A stretch of 64,000 nucleotides of DNA from the NCBI GenBank assembly GCA_963742925.1, contig CAVUNV010000004.1, positions 310,001-374,000 of the forward strand. The letters are read 5' to 3'. The position numbers and the translations under genes were made by a program. Positions within the stretch are counted from its first letter, which is position 1. The number at the start of each line of letters is the position of its first letter. The DNA comes from PALSA-612 sp963742925 (GTDB lineage Bacteria > Actinomycetota > Thermoleophilia > Gaiellales > Gaiellaceae). The notes below the pieces were generated by a model. It had not been told where the DNA came from. It saw only the letters and a program-made list of their open reading frames with translations, and ran no database searches. Shown here in pieces: positions 51,846-60,151 of this stretch.

Positions 51846-52514
51846 ATGGTCGACATACGGCTCTTCGCAGGCCTGCCGGAGCAAGAGCTACGGCGTCTGG
51901 TTGCGGTCGCGAGGCGACGGCTCTTCCTGCGAAACGAGGTCGTGTTCCACCAGGGCGATCCGGCGAACACGCTGCATCTGATCGCACGTGGCCGCTTCGC
52001 GGCTCGCCTGACGACGCAGCTCGGCGACACGGTCACCGTCTCGGTGCAGGGAGCCGGGGAGGCGTTCGGCGAGCTGGCACTGGTCGAGCCGGGCGCTGCA
52101 CGCTCGACCAGTGTGGTTGCGCTCGAGGCGGGCGAGACCTACGCCGTCGCCCAGGATGATTTCGACCGGCTGCGACGCGAGTACCCCGCCGTCAACGAAG
52201 TGCTCGTCCGCCTGCTCGCCCAGCGGTTGCGCCGGCAGAGCGAGCTGCTCGTCGAAGCCTTGTTCGTGAGCGCCGAGACACGCGTGCTACGCCGACTCGG
52301 CGAGCTCGTCGCCCTGTACGCGAGCACCGAAGCTGCCACCATCGTGCCGTTGACCCAGGAAGACATCGCCGGGCTCGCCGGCACCTCGAGAGCAACAGTC
52401 AACCGCGTGCTCCGCGCCGAACAGAAGCGGGGAACGGTCGAGCTCCGCCGGGGCAAGACGTGCGTTCTCGACCCGGCAGCTCTCTCCCGCCACGCGGGGG
52501 CAACAAGCTCGTAG
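51846..52514 (+). CDS. CRP/FNR-family transcription regulator
   Basis: A 222-residue regulator. The N-terminal cyclic-nucleotide-binding-like domain has FAGLPEQELRRLVAVARRR, FHQGDPANTLHLIARG and GEAFGELALVEPGAARST (phosphate-binding-cassette-like). A long dimer helix leads to a winged helix-turn-helix: LTQEDIAGLAGTSRATVNRVLRAEQKRG. cAMP or a related ligand is possible. ATG 51846 is preferred over the ATG at 51816, which lies inside the palindromic operator. Autoregulation is likely, and the divergent repeat-protein gene may be co-controlled. Confidence 0.88.
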   Translation: MVDIRLFAGLPEQELRRLVAVARRRLFLRNEVVFHQGDPANTLHLIARGRFAARLTTQLGDTVTVSVQGAGEAFGELALVEPGAARSTSVVALEAGETYAVAQDDFDRLRREYPAVNEVLVRLLAQRLRRQSELLVEALFVSAETRVLRRLGELVALYASTEAATIVPLTQEDIAGLAGTSRATVNRVLRAEQKRGTVELRRGKTCVLDPAALSRHAGATSS

Positions 52515-52523
52515 CTCGTGTCG

Positions 52524-53433
52524 CTACGACCCCGAGTGCTCGGGGACAGGCGAGCCGAGGATCGCCGTGTCGACGGGCTGTTGCCGCCGGCGGGTGGCGA
52601 GGATCGAGCCGGCGATGATCAGGACGAGCCCGACGCCCATGCCGGTGGTGAACGTCTCGCCGAGGAAGACGACGCCGGCGAAGGCCGCCACGGCGGGGTT
52701 GACGTAGGTGATCACGGTTGCCCGGACCGGCCCGACTTCGGCGATCAGCTCGAAGAAGAGGATGAAGGCGAGCGCGGTGCAGACGACGGCGAGTACGACC
52801 ACCGCGACGATCACTTCGGTGCTCGGGGCGGAAGCCGGAAGCTCGGTGGCGGCGATCGGCGCGTAGACGAGCGCGCACAGGCCGAGCGAGGCGGCGATGA
52901 CACCGACCGAGGGCAGGTCGCTGAGATGGCGGTCGAGAATGACGCGGCCCGACCGCGTAGCAGAGCGCGACCACCCCGACCTCGGCGACTGCGGCCGGGC
53001 TGGCGCCGGCGGTGTTGAAGCCGACGAGCGCTGCGACTCCCGCCATCCCCAGCCCGAGGCCTGTAAGCGCCCGCCGGCTCAGGCGTTCACGCTTCCCGGT
53101 CGTCCGGGCGAGGACGGCGCCGATCAGCGGCACGGCTGCGATCAGCAGCGCCGTCAGGGAGCTCGACAGCCTCTCCTCTGCCTTCGCCAGCAGCCACCAG
53201 GGGACGGCGATCTCGACGACGGCGAAGACGAGCACCGGCAGCCAGCGCGTGAGCAGCGGCCGGAGATCGCCGCGCAGGCCTGCCAGTGGGAGTAGGAGCA
53301 CGGCGGCGATCGTGGTTCGCGCCAGGACGAGCGTGGCGGGCGACAGGTCGCGAATCGCGATCTTGATGAACAGGTACGGGATCCCCCAGATCACGCACAT
53401 CGCGCCGAACAAGAGGAGACCCCGCCGCGTCAC
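52524..53433 (-). pseudogene. EamA/DMT-family transporter, one frameshift
   Basis: A ten-helix drug/metabolite transporter with two EamA repeats. The first frame holds the N-terminal repeat (CVIWGIPYLFIKIAIRDLSP, LVLARTTIAAVLLLPLAGL, LTALLIAAVPLIGAVLAR). It breaks near 52944-52946 (one extra base; CYAVGP joins VILDRHLSDL). The second frame has VCTALAFILFFELIAEVGPV and VNPAVAAFAGVVFLGE. Both repeats are conserved, so a sequencing insertion is likely. TAGAAG lies 6 bases before the GTG. Confidence 0.78.
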
Positions 53434-53461
53434 CGTTCGCTTCTACCAGTTCGCCGACTGG

Positions 53462-53953
53462 TCAGGGGGGAGGGGCGCTCCAGCGTGCGAGCGCGAGCTG
53501 GACCGGCACGAGCGGCCAGCGCAGCCCCTCGCGGAGGCGGTGCTGGAGGCCCCGAGGCCCGTCCGCGGACGCCATCGAGAGCCGGACTCCCGATCCGCGG
53601 AGCGCCGCCAGGAAGAGCAGGCGCGCCCTCGGTGCGTGCCATCCCGACGTGACCACGACGAGCTCGTCGGCCCGCAGCCGCAGCGCGATCGCGGCCACGC
53701 GCGCCGCATTCTCCGCCGTCGTCCTCGCGTGGGGATCGGCGACGACATTCGCGCTGCGACCCTTCCACGCATGTCGCATCAACTCGGCTTCCGGCCGCGC
53801 CCCGCGCCGGCGGCCCCAGCCCGAGAGCACGACTGTCCTCGCCTCGTCCGCGAACGGAAGCGCGCGCTCGAGCCGCGCCGCGCAGACGGGGTGGAGGCCG
53901 TCTCCGCGGCGGTCGGAGTAGCCGAGCACGGCGACGACGCGCCCGCCGCTCAC
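53462..53953 (-). CDS. YdcF-like DUF218 protein
   Basis: 163 residues with the DUF218 fold: VVAVLGYSDRRGDGLHPVCA, LERALPFADEARTVVLSGWG, ARTTAENAARVAAIALRL, VVVTSGWHAPRARLLFLAAL. Relatives (ElyC/YdcF/SanA) act in envelope biogenesis. The GTG start overlaps the glycosyltransferase stop (GTGA), suggesting a shared role in polyprenyl-linked sugar metabolism. Confidence 0.75.
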   Translation of the reverse strand: MSGGRVVAVLGYSDRRGDGLHPVCAARLERALPFADEARTVVLSGWGRRRGARPEAELMRHAWKGRSANVVADPHARTTAENAARVAAIALRLRADELVVVTSGWHAPRARLLFLAALRGSGVRLSMASADGPRGLQHRLREGLRWPLVPVQLALARWSAPPP

Positions 53954-54687
53954 CCGTTCCTCCGGCGCTCGAGCACCGTGCGCAGGCCGCGGTAGGCCAG
54001 CAGCGTCCCGATCACGGTCACGACGAGCGTGAACGCCTTCTTGCCCTGGAGCTTGGACTCCCCGTGCATCCGCTCGCGCATGTCGACCGGCACCTCTTCG
54101 ACCGTCAGGCCCGCGTCGGCAAGGCGGATCAGCGACTCGACCTCGGGCGCGCCGCTCGTGTACGGCTGCGCCAGCAGGGGGAGGGCGCGATCGTTCGCGG
54201 CGTAGAAGCCGCTCGTCGAGTCGCCGAAGCTGCGGCCGAGCCTGACGGCCATGGCGCGCCGTAGGAGGCCGGTTCCGAAGGCGCGTGCCGGGCTGGGCCG
54301 GTAGCGGTAGGCCTCGTAGCCGTCGCCCGCGACGAACCGCGAGCCCACGGCGACGTCGCACGCACCCGAGCGGACGCGGTCGAGGAGCCGGTGCAGCTCG
54401 TGAACGGGATGCTGACCGTCCGCGTCGATCCGCCCGCAGTAGCTATAGCCGCCGTCGAGCGCGCTGCTGTAGCCGGCAGCGATCGCAGCGCGGAGGCCGC
54501 GGTTCTCGCCGAAGCTGAGCACAGAGGCGCCGCGCTCACGGGCGATGTCGGCGGTCAGGTCGGTCGAGCCGTCGTCGACGATCAGCACGTCCACATCGGG
54601 CAGTTCCTGCGCCAGCTCGTCCAGCACGGCAGGGAGGTTCCCTTCCTCGTTCCAGGCCGGGATGAAGACCAGCGTGTCACTCGGCAC
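53950..54687 (-). CDS. Family 2 glycosyltransferase (polyprenyl-phosphate sugar transferase-like)
   Basis: A 245-residue GT2 enzyme: VFIPAWNEEGNLPAVLDEL, LIVDDGSTDLTADIA, CGRIDADGQHPVHEL (metal motif), and STSGFYAANDRA. The C-terminal VTVIGTLLAYRGLRTVLER segment is hydrophobic and may dock on the membrane. It probably transfers a sugar to an isoprenoid carrier. GTG 54687 follows TAGGCT by 7 bases. Co-transcribed with the DUF218 gene. Confidence 0.8.
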   Translation of the reverse strand: MPSDTLVFIPAWNEEGNLPAVLDELAQELPDVDVLIVDDGSTDLTADIARERGASVLSFGENRGLRAAIAAGYSSALDGGYSYCGRIDADGQHPVHELHRLLDRVRSGACDVAVGSRFVAGDGYEAYRYRPSPARAFGTGLLRRAMAVRLGRSFGDSTSGFYAANDRALPLLAQPYTSGAPEVESLIRLADAGLTVEEVPVDMRERMHGESKLQGKKAFTLVVTVIGTLLAYRGLRTVLERRRNG

Positions 54688-54694
54688 GACTCCG

Positions 54695-54732
54695 AGCCTA
54701 CCGCCTCCGACCGGGCGGCCGACCCGTAGGAT
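54695..54732. promoter_or_regulatory. Divergent leaderless promoters
   Basis: Minus TAGGCT (complement of 54695-54700) with a 7-base gap to GTG 54687; plus TAGGAT (54727-54732) with a 6-base gap to GTG 54739. Confidence 0.55.
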
Positions 54733-54738
54733 CGCGCC

Positions 54739-56047
54739 GTGAGCTCCTGGGCCCTCGCGGCGATCGCAGGCATCCTGCTCACGTACGCGGGCTTCTCGCG
54801 CCTGCTCGAACGGTCGCCTGTCTCCGGGCCGATCTTCTTCCTCTCGACGGGGCTGATCGTCGGGAACGAGGGGCTGGGCTGGATCGATTTCAGCCCGAAG
54901 AGCGAGCAGGTTCGGGTCCTGGCCGAGCTGACCCTGGCCCTCGTGCTGTTCGCCGACGCCTCGCGCATCGACGTGTCGGCGCTCCGGCGCGAGTACACCG
55001 TGCCGGCCCGGCTGCTGGGAATCGGCCTGCCGCTGACGATCCTGGCAGGGTGGGCGCTCGGGGCCGGGATGTTCGGCTCGTTCAGCTGGGCGGAGGTGCT
55101 GATCCTCGCGATCATCCTGGCGCCGACCGATGCAGCGCTCGGGCAGGCGGTCGTGACCGATCCACGCCTTCCCTCGCGCATCCGCCAGGGGCTGAACGTC
55201 GAGTCGGGGCTGAACGACGGCATCTGCGTCCCGCTGCTCGCCATCGCGCGTCGGGATCACACAGGCGGAAGTGGGAACGGCGAGCAACCACCACGCGGTG
55301 ACGCTCGTCGTCGAGGCGATCGGCTACGGCGTCCTCTTCGGAGCGGTCGCGGGCATCGTCGGGGCGTTGGTGACGAGGCTCGCGCGCCTGCACGACCTGA
55401 TGGACTCCGCGCTGGGGCCAGATCCTGCCGGCGGCTACCGCCGGCCTCGCCTACGGGCTGGCGACGCCGCTCGGAGGGAGCGGCTTCATCGCCGCGTTCG
55501 TCGCCGGCTTCTCTGTTCGGCGCCTTGCGGCGCGACACCAAGGGGGAGGCGACGTACCTCGTCGACGAGCTGGGCGAGCTGACCAGCGGACTGACCTTCG
55601 TCGTCTTCGGCGCGGCCGTGGTCGGGCCGGTGCTCGCCGGGCTCACCTGGACGGAGGCGCTGTACGGCGTCCTCAGCCTCACCGTCGTGCGCATGGTGCC
55701 GGTCGCCGTCTCGCTCCTCGGCACGCGTGCCAGATGGCGGACGGTGGCGTTCGTGGGCTGGTTCGGCCCCCGCGGGCTCGCGTCGATCGTGTTCGCCGAT
55801 CATCGTGCTCGAGGACGGCAATCTTCCGCACGTCTCGGCGATCACGGCGGCCGTCGTCTTCACGATCGTCCTCTCCGTGTACGCGCACGGGCTCTCGGCG
55901 CGAGTGCTGACGGATCGCTACGCACGCTGGTACCGGGCGCATCCGCGCGATCAGCTCCCGCAGATGGAGAGCGTGCACGCGCCGAGCCAGCGGTGGCGGC
56001 GGCCGCAGGCCGTGCCTCTCTCTCCGCAGGCACGAACGCCCGGGTAG
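54739..56047 (+). pseudogene. Na+/H+ antiporter (CPA1/NhaP type), four frame breaks
   Basis: A cation:proton antiporter, about 435 residues when repaired. Conserved pieces: GPIFFLSTGLIVGNEGLGWI, LALVLFADASRID, the ion-binding region ILAPTDAALGQAVVTDPRLP, LNVESGLNDGICVPLLA, then VEAIGYGVLFGAVAGIVGAL, LPAATAGLAYGLATPLGGSG, RWRTVAFVGWFGPRGLASIV and IIVLEDGNLPHVSAIT. Breaks lie near 55249, 55417, 55511 and 55797; each needs removal of one base. Motifs survive on both sides of each, so errors in the read are more likely than decay. Confidence 0.8.
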
Positions 56048-56054
56048 AGCCGGA

Positions 56055-57323
56055 CTACGCCGCCCCGGGCTCGACCAGCCCGGACTCGTACGCGACCACG
56101 ACGGCCTGCACGCGGTCGCGGACGCCGAGCTTCGTGAGCACGTGCGCGACATGCGTCTTCACCGTGGTCTCGCTGAGGAAGAGCGTCTCCGCGATCTCGG
56201 CGTTCGAGAGACCGCGGGCGATCAGCGTCAGCACCTCGGTCTCCCGGCTCGTGAGCTGCTCGAGCTTCGGCGACAGGGGCCGCGCCGTCCCGGGTGGCCG
56301 GCGTACGTACTCCTCGATCACGCGGCGGGTGATCGAGGGGCCGAGCAGTGCGTCACCGCTCGCGACCGCGCGGATGCCCGCGACGAGCTGCTCCGGCGGT
56401 GCGTCCTTGAGCAGGAAGCCGCTCGCGCCGGCCCGCAGTGCCTCGTACACGTACTCGTCCATGTCGAAGGTCGTCAGCATCACGACCCGTGTGGTCACGG
56501 CGTCGTCGCCGCCGAGGATGACGCGGGTCGCCTCGATGCCGTCGACCTCGGGCATGCGCACGTCCATCAGCACGATGTCGGGTCGCAGGCGGCGCGCCTC
56601 GGCGATTGCCTGCCGTCCGTCCGCCGCCTCTCCGACCACCACCAGGTCCTGCTCGGCGTCGAGGATCATGTGGAAGCCGGCACGGACGAGCGCCTGGTCG
56701 TCGACGAGCAGGACGCTGATGGTGCCTTCCGTGGCGGCATCTTCCGGCTCGGGCGACTGGTCGGCGGTTCGCGGCGGGGGAAACGAGTCGGGCAGGCCGG
56801 GCGCGACGAGCTGGTAGATGCGGACGGGCCGGTCGAAGTCCTTGAGCAGCTGCTCGCCGAGGTCGCGCAGCGTGAAGGCGGACTCGTCGTGCTCCTCGTC
56901 TTCGAGCAGCGCGCAGGTTGCCTGGGAGAGCAGGATCTGGCCGCCGTGCCCGGCGTCGCAGATGCGCGCCGCGCGGTGGATCGCGACGCCGTGATACTGG
57001 TCGGCGGCGATCGATCCCTCTCCCGTGTGGATCCCCATCCGCACGCGGGGCTGTTCGCCCTGCGGCCAGTCGTGGGAGGCGAGAGCGCGCTGGCCGGCGA
57101 CGGCGGCGAGGACGGCGTCCTTCGGCCTCCTGAAGGCGACGAAGCACGCGTCGCCCTGCAGGCCGATTCCCTGGCCGCCGGCCTCCTCGAAGGCGGTGCG
57201 CAGGAGCAGATGGTGCTGCGCGAGCACGTCGCCGTACTGCTCACGGAGACGACGGACGAGGAGCGTCGAGCCCTCGATGTCGGTGAGCACGAAGGTGAAG
57301 GTTCCGCTGACGGGCTCGGTCAT
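56055..57323 (-). CDS. Response regulator (NarL type) with N-terminal class III cyclase-like domain
   Basis: 422 residues in three domains. Residues about 8-170 form a class III nucleotidyl cyclase homology domain: FVLTDIEGSTLL (D15), GIGLQGDACFVAF (D58), but the transition-state asparagine is replaced in HGVAIHRAARI, so catalysis is doubtful. Residues about 203-320 are a receiver domain with phospho-acceptor D254 in VLMDVRMPEVDG. Residues about 350-415 are a LuxR helix-turn-helix (LTSRETEVLTLIARGLSNAE). The sensor kinase lies immediately upstream. The start follows a short palindrome at 57337. Confidence 0.87.
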   Translation of the reverse strand: MTEPVSGTFTFVLTDIEGSTLLVRRLREQYGDVLAQHHLLLRTAFEEAGGQGIGLQGDACFVAFRRPKDAVLAAVAGQRALASHDWPQGEQPRVRMGIHTGEGSIAADQYHGVAIHRAARICDAGHGGQILLSQATCALLEDEEHDESAFTLRDLGEQLLKDFDRPVRIYQLVAPGLPDSFPPPRTADQSPEPEDAATEGTISVLLVDDQALVRAGFHMILDAEQDLVVVGEAADGRQAIAEARRLRPDIVLMDVRMPEVDGIEATRVILGGDDAVTTRVVMLTTFDMDEYVYEALRAGASGFLLKDAPPEQLVAGIRAVASGDALLGPSITRRVIEEYVRRPPGTARPLSPKLEQLTSRETEVLTLIARGLSNAEIAETLFLSETTVKTHVAHVLTKLGVRDRVQAVVVAYESGLVEPGAA

Positions 57324-57336
57324 TCGTGGCCCGGAA

Positions 57337-57352
57337 GCCTGACAGGTCAGGC
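57337..57352. promoter_or_regulatory. Inverted repeat before the cyclase-response regulator
   Basis: GCCTGAC-AG-GTCAGGC, a perfect 7-bp inverted repeat with a 2-base centre, in the 43-base gap between the kinase stop and the regulator start. A two-base centre is too tight for a full hairpin and fits a dimer-binding operator better. Confidence 0.4.
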
Positions 57353-57366
57353 GAGCGCGCGTGAAT

Positions 57367-58521
57367 CTATTCGATCGGCAGCCTGGCGCGGAGGGCGTAG
57401 CCGCCCTCCGGAAGCGGGCCTGCCTCGATGTCCCCGCCGTAGACCGAGACCCGCTCCCGCATGCCGACCAGGCCGTGCCCACCCGAGTCGCCGCCCCCAT
57501 CGCCCTTGCCGTCGTCGCTGATCGTCAGCTCGACGTGACCGTTGTCGTAGCGGACGAGCACCTCCGCGTGCTCGGCTCCGGAGTGCTTGGTCGCGTTCGT
57601 CAGACCTTCCTGGACGATCCGGTAGGCGGTCAGGTCGACACCGGCCGGTAGCTCGACCGGCTCCCCCTCGACGCGCAGCTCGACCGGGAGGCCCGCCTCG
57701 CGAGCCTGTGCGACGAGCTTCTCGACGTGCTCGAGGCTCGGCTGCGGGGCGAGGGCCGGGGACTCTTCGGGACGGCGGAGGACGCCGACCAGGCGCCGCA
57801 TCTCCGCCAGTGCCTCCCGCCCGGTCTGCTCGACGACGAGCAACGCCTCCCGTTCGCGCTCCTGCTCGGGCTTGAGGAGCATGCGCACGCCGGCAGCCTG
57901 GACCGTCATGACGCTCACACTGTGGCCGACGATGTCGTGCAGCTCGCGGGCGATCCGAGCCCGCTCCTCGGCGACGGCGAGACGAGCTTGCTCCTCACGC
58001 TCCCGTTCGAGTTGCGCAGCTCGCAGCTTCGCCTCGTCTGCCTCCTCGAACTTCTGGCCGAGCCCGAAGCCGACGGTCCACGATATGGCGAAGAAGAGCA
58101 GGGGCCAGAAGAAGTCGCCGGCATGGTCTCCCTGGTTGTGGCCCACGACGGCGATGGCGCCGAGCAGAACGGCGAGCCCCGCGATTGCCTGCCTGCGTTC
58201 CTTCAGCATGCCGAACAGGAAGGCCGCCGCGAGTGCAGCCATGAACGAGACGAAGTCGTCGTTGATCAACCCGGGATCGACGAAGCTGGTCGCCGCAATC
58301 AGCACCGCCACGGCCGCCGGCGCGCCGAACGGGAAGCGCCTTCGAGCGAAGAGAGGGAGGATGATCGCGACAGAGGCCAGCACGTCGAACCACAGCGGCC
58401 CTTCGGGTCCTCCCTTCTTGCCCTGGTCGCCGACAGTGACCGCGAGCGAGAATCCGATCCCCAGGACGAGCACGGCGTCGAACCAGTGGCGCCGCGCCAG
58501 CTTCCAGAGCCGCCTCTTCAT
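57367..58521 (-). CDS. NarL-type sensor histidine kinase (HisKA_3)
   Basis: A 384-residue kinase. Four or five membrane helices (VLVLGIGFSLAVTV, VLASVAIILPLFA, AAVAVLIAATSF, MAALAAAFLFGML, LAVLLGAIAVVG, LLFFAISWTVGFGLG) lead into a coiled linker, then H195 in ARELHDIVGHSVSVM, and an ATPase domain with TNATKHSGA, ISDDGKGDGG and GGHGLVGMRER. The N-terminus has no large extracellular domain, so it probably senses membrane state. TACCTT lies 6 bases before the ATG at 58521. The cognate regulator gene follows directly. Confidence 0.87.
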   Translation of the reverse strand: MKRRLWKLARRHWFDAVLVLGIGFSLAVTVGDQGKKGGPEGPLWFDVLASVAIILPLFARRRFPFGAPAAVAVLIAATSFVDPGLINDDFVSFMAALAAAFLFGMLKERRQAIAGLAVLLGAIAVVGHNQGDHAGDFFWPLLFFAISWTVGFGLGQKFEEADEAKLRAAQLEREREEQARLAVAEERARIARELHDIVGHSVSVMTVQAAGVRMLLKPEQEREREALLVVEQTGREALAEMRRLVGVLRRPEESPALAPQPSLEHVEKLVAQAREAGLPVELRVEGEPVELPAGVDLTAYRIVQEGLTNATKHSGAEHAEVLVRYDNGHVELTISDDGKGDGGGDSGGHGLVGMRERVSVYGGDIEAGPLPEGGYALRARLPIE

Positions 58522-58527
58522 GCCCTG

Positions 58528-58533
58528 AAGGTA
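58528..58533 (-). promoter_or_regulatory. -10 element of the NarL-type kinase gene
   Basis: TACCTT on the minus strand, 6 bases before the ATG at 58521. Confidence 0.5.
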
Positions 58534-58616
58534 CTCCAGCCGCGCAGCAACCGCATCGTCCGGAGTGACGAAATGAGCCTCATCCCGGAGGATGATTCTC
58601 CCTTGCGGGGCGGCGG

Positions 58617-58844
58617 TCAGGCTTTGCCGGACGGCGAGCGCTCGCTTGCGCGCAGCAGCGCCAGCGCGAGCGTCGGGCACGCGTCGACCGCCCGTCGCGC
58701 GTGCTCTTCCAGCTCCGGCGTGATCGGCTCGGCATCGACGATCGGATAGCCCCAGTCGTCGAGCGAGATCCGCTCGGGGAACAGCTCGGCGCAGAGCCCG
58801 TGGGCCTCGCAGGTGATCGGGTTGACGCGCAGCTCGGCGCTCAC
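58617..58844 (-). CDS. Single-cluster ferredoxin (3Fe-4S type)
   Basis: 75 residues. Cysteines C12 and C18 in CEAHGLC and C56 in DACPTLAL give the C-x5-C...CP pattern of small actinobacterial 3Fe-4S ferredoxins. The start GTG overlaps the stop of the NuoF-like gene, so the ferredoxin is the last member of that operon and probably its electron carrier. Confidence 0.82.
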   Translation of the reverse strand: MSAELRVNPITCEAHGLCAELFPERISLDDWGYPIVDAEPITPELEEHARRAVDACPTLALALLRASERSPSGKA

Positions 58845-60151
58845 CGGCGGGCCTCCGGAAGCGGGAGCAGCGGTCGCCCGTTGCCGGAGCAGCGTCCCTG
58901 GGCGTGGAGGGCCAGCTCGTCGGCGAACACCGTGAGGGCGCTCTCGACGAGGCGGGCGGCTCCGTCGGGGTGTCGGCAGGCGCCTCGCCCCTTGATCTGG
59001 GCGGTCCAGCGGGGAAGGTCGTCGCCGTCTCGGCCGCGCCGCCGCTTGCGCGCGGCCAGATGCTCGACCGCGGTCGCGATCGCGTCGAGCCCGTGGACGC
59101 AGGGGCCGCACTGGCGGGCGCTCTCACCGGCGAGGTAGCGGGCGAGGCGGGCGGTCTCGACCACGCCGCAGGCCGTGGTCGGCAGCGCGATGATCGTGCC
59201 GGCGCCGAGCGAGGCGCCCGCGGGGGCGAGGCCGGCGTTGCTGAGCGTGAGGTCGAAGGCGCTCCAGGCCTCGACCCAGGCGCCGAAATAGCCTCCGATG
59301 AGGAAGGCGGAGATCTGTGACGACAGGCCGCCGGCGCGGTCGACGAGCTCCCGCAGCGGCAGGCCGATCGGGATCTCGTAGACGCCGGGCCGGGCGACCG
59401 CGCCGTCCAGGGTCACGAGCGCGCTGCCGGGCTGCTCCTCGGTGCCGAGCCCGCGGAACCAGGCCGGCCCGTACCGGGCGACCAGGGCGAGGTGCGCGAG
59501 CGTCTCGACGTTCTGCACGAGCGTCGGCAGGCCGCCGACGCCGCGCTCGAACGGCCGCGGCGGCGTGAAGGTCGGCTTCGCCGGGCCGCCGTTCAGGAAG
59601 TTGACGAGCGCCGTCTCCTCGCCGGCGACGAACCGGTCCGGAACCGGCACGACGTGGAAGGTCACGCCGTCGAGCCGGCGCCGCTCGCGTTCGGCGACGG
59701 CATCCTCGATCGCGAGCCGCTCCCGCTCGGCGCCCTCGCCGACGGCGACGAAGGCCTCCGTGGCTCCGACGGTCGCGGCGGCAAGAGCGGCTCCGTCCAG
59801 GACGAGGTGAGGGACGCGCCGCAGCAGCACCTTGTCCTTGGCGCTTGCGGGCTCGCCCTCGGTTCCGTTGGCGACGACCACCGCGCGGCGGCCGCCCTCG
59901 GCGACGGCGCGGAGCTTGCGCCCGGTCGGGAAGCCGGCTCCGCCGCGTCCGCGCAGACCGGATGCCTCGACGAGCTCGATCAACCGTGCGGCCTCGCGCG
60001 CGTCGAGGGCCCGCGGCAGGACGCCGTAGCGAGCGACGTGATCATCGAGTGGAGCCGGGCCGCGGCCGGCGCGGGCGCCGGCGAGCAGTCGGGGAAGGCT
60101 GTGCGCGTCGGGCACGGATCGCCGGCGCGGAGCGGTGGCGGTCGCGCTCAT
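58841..60151 (-). CDS. NuoF-like NADH-binding flavoprotein
   Basis: A 436-residue relative of the 51-kDa subunit of Complex I. The FMN/NAD site is GLRGRGGAGFPTGRK (65-79) with NGTEGEPASAKDK; the SLBB region has FTPPRPFERGVGGLPT. In the Fe-S region C348, C351 and C392 are present (QCGPCVHG and GACRHP), but the first cysteine of the usual ESCGxCxPC is replaced by alanine. This is therefore not the ordinary complex I subunit. It sits between a two-heme membrane protein and a ferredoxin with stop/start overlaps, arguing for an NADH-to-heme electron path. Confidence 0.83.
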   Translation of the reverse strand: MSATATAPRRRSVPDAHSLPRLLAGARAGRGPAPLDDHVARYGVLPRALDAREAARLIELVEASGLRGRGGAGFPTGRKLRAVAEGGRRAVVVANGTEGEPASAKDKVLLRRVPHLVLDGAALAAATVGATEAFVAVGEGAERERLAIEDAVAERERRRLDGVTFHVVPVPDRFVAGEETALVNFLNGGPAKPTFTPPRPFERGVGGLPTLVQNVETLAHLALVARYGPAWFRGLGTEEQPGSALVTLDGAVARPGVYEIPIGLPLRELVDRAGGLSSQISAFLIGGYFGAWVEAWSAFDLTLSNAGLAPAGASLGAGTIIALPTTACGVVETARLARYLAGESARQCGPCVHGLDAIATAVEHLAARKRRRGRDGDDLPRWTAQIKGRGACRHPDGAARLVESALTVFADELALHAQGRCSGNGRPLLPLPEARR

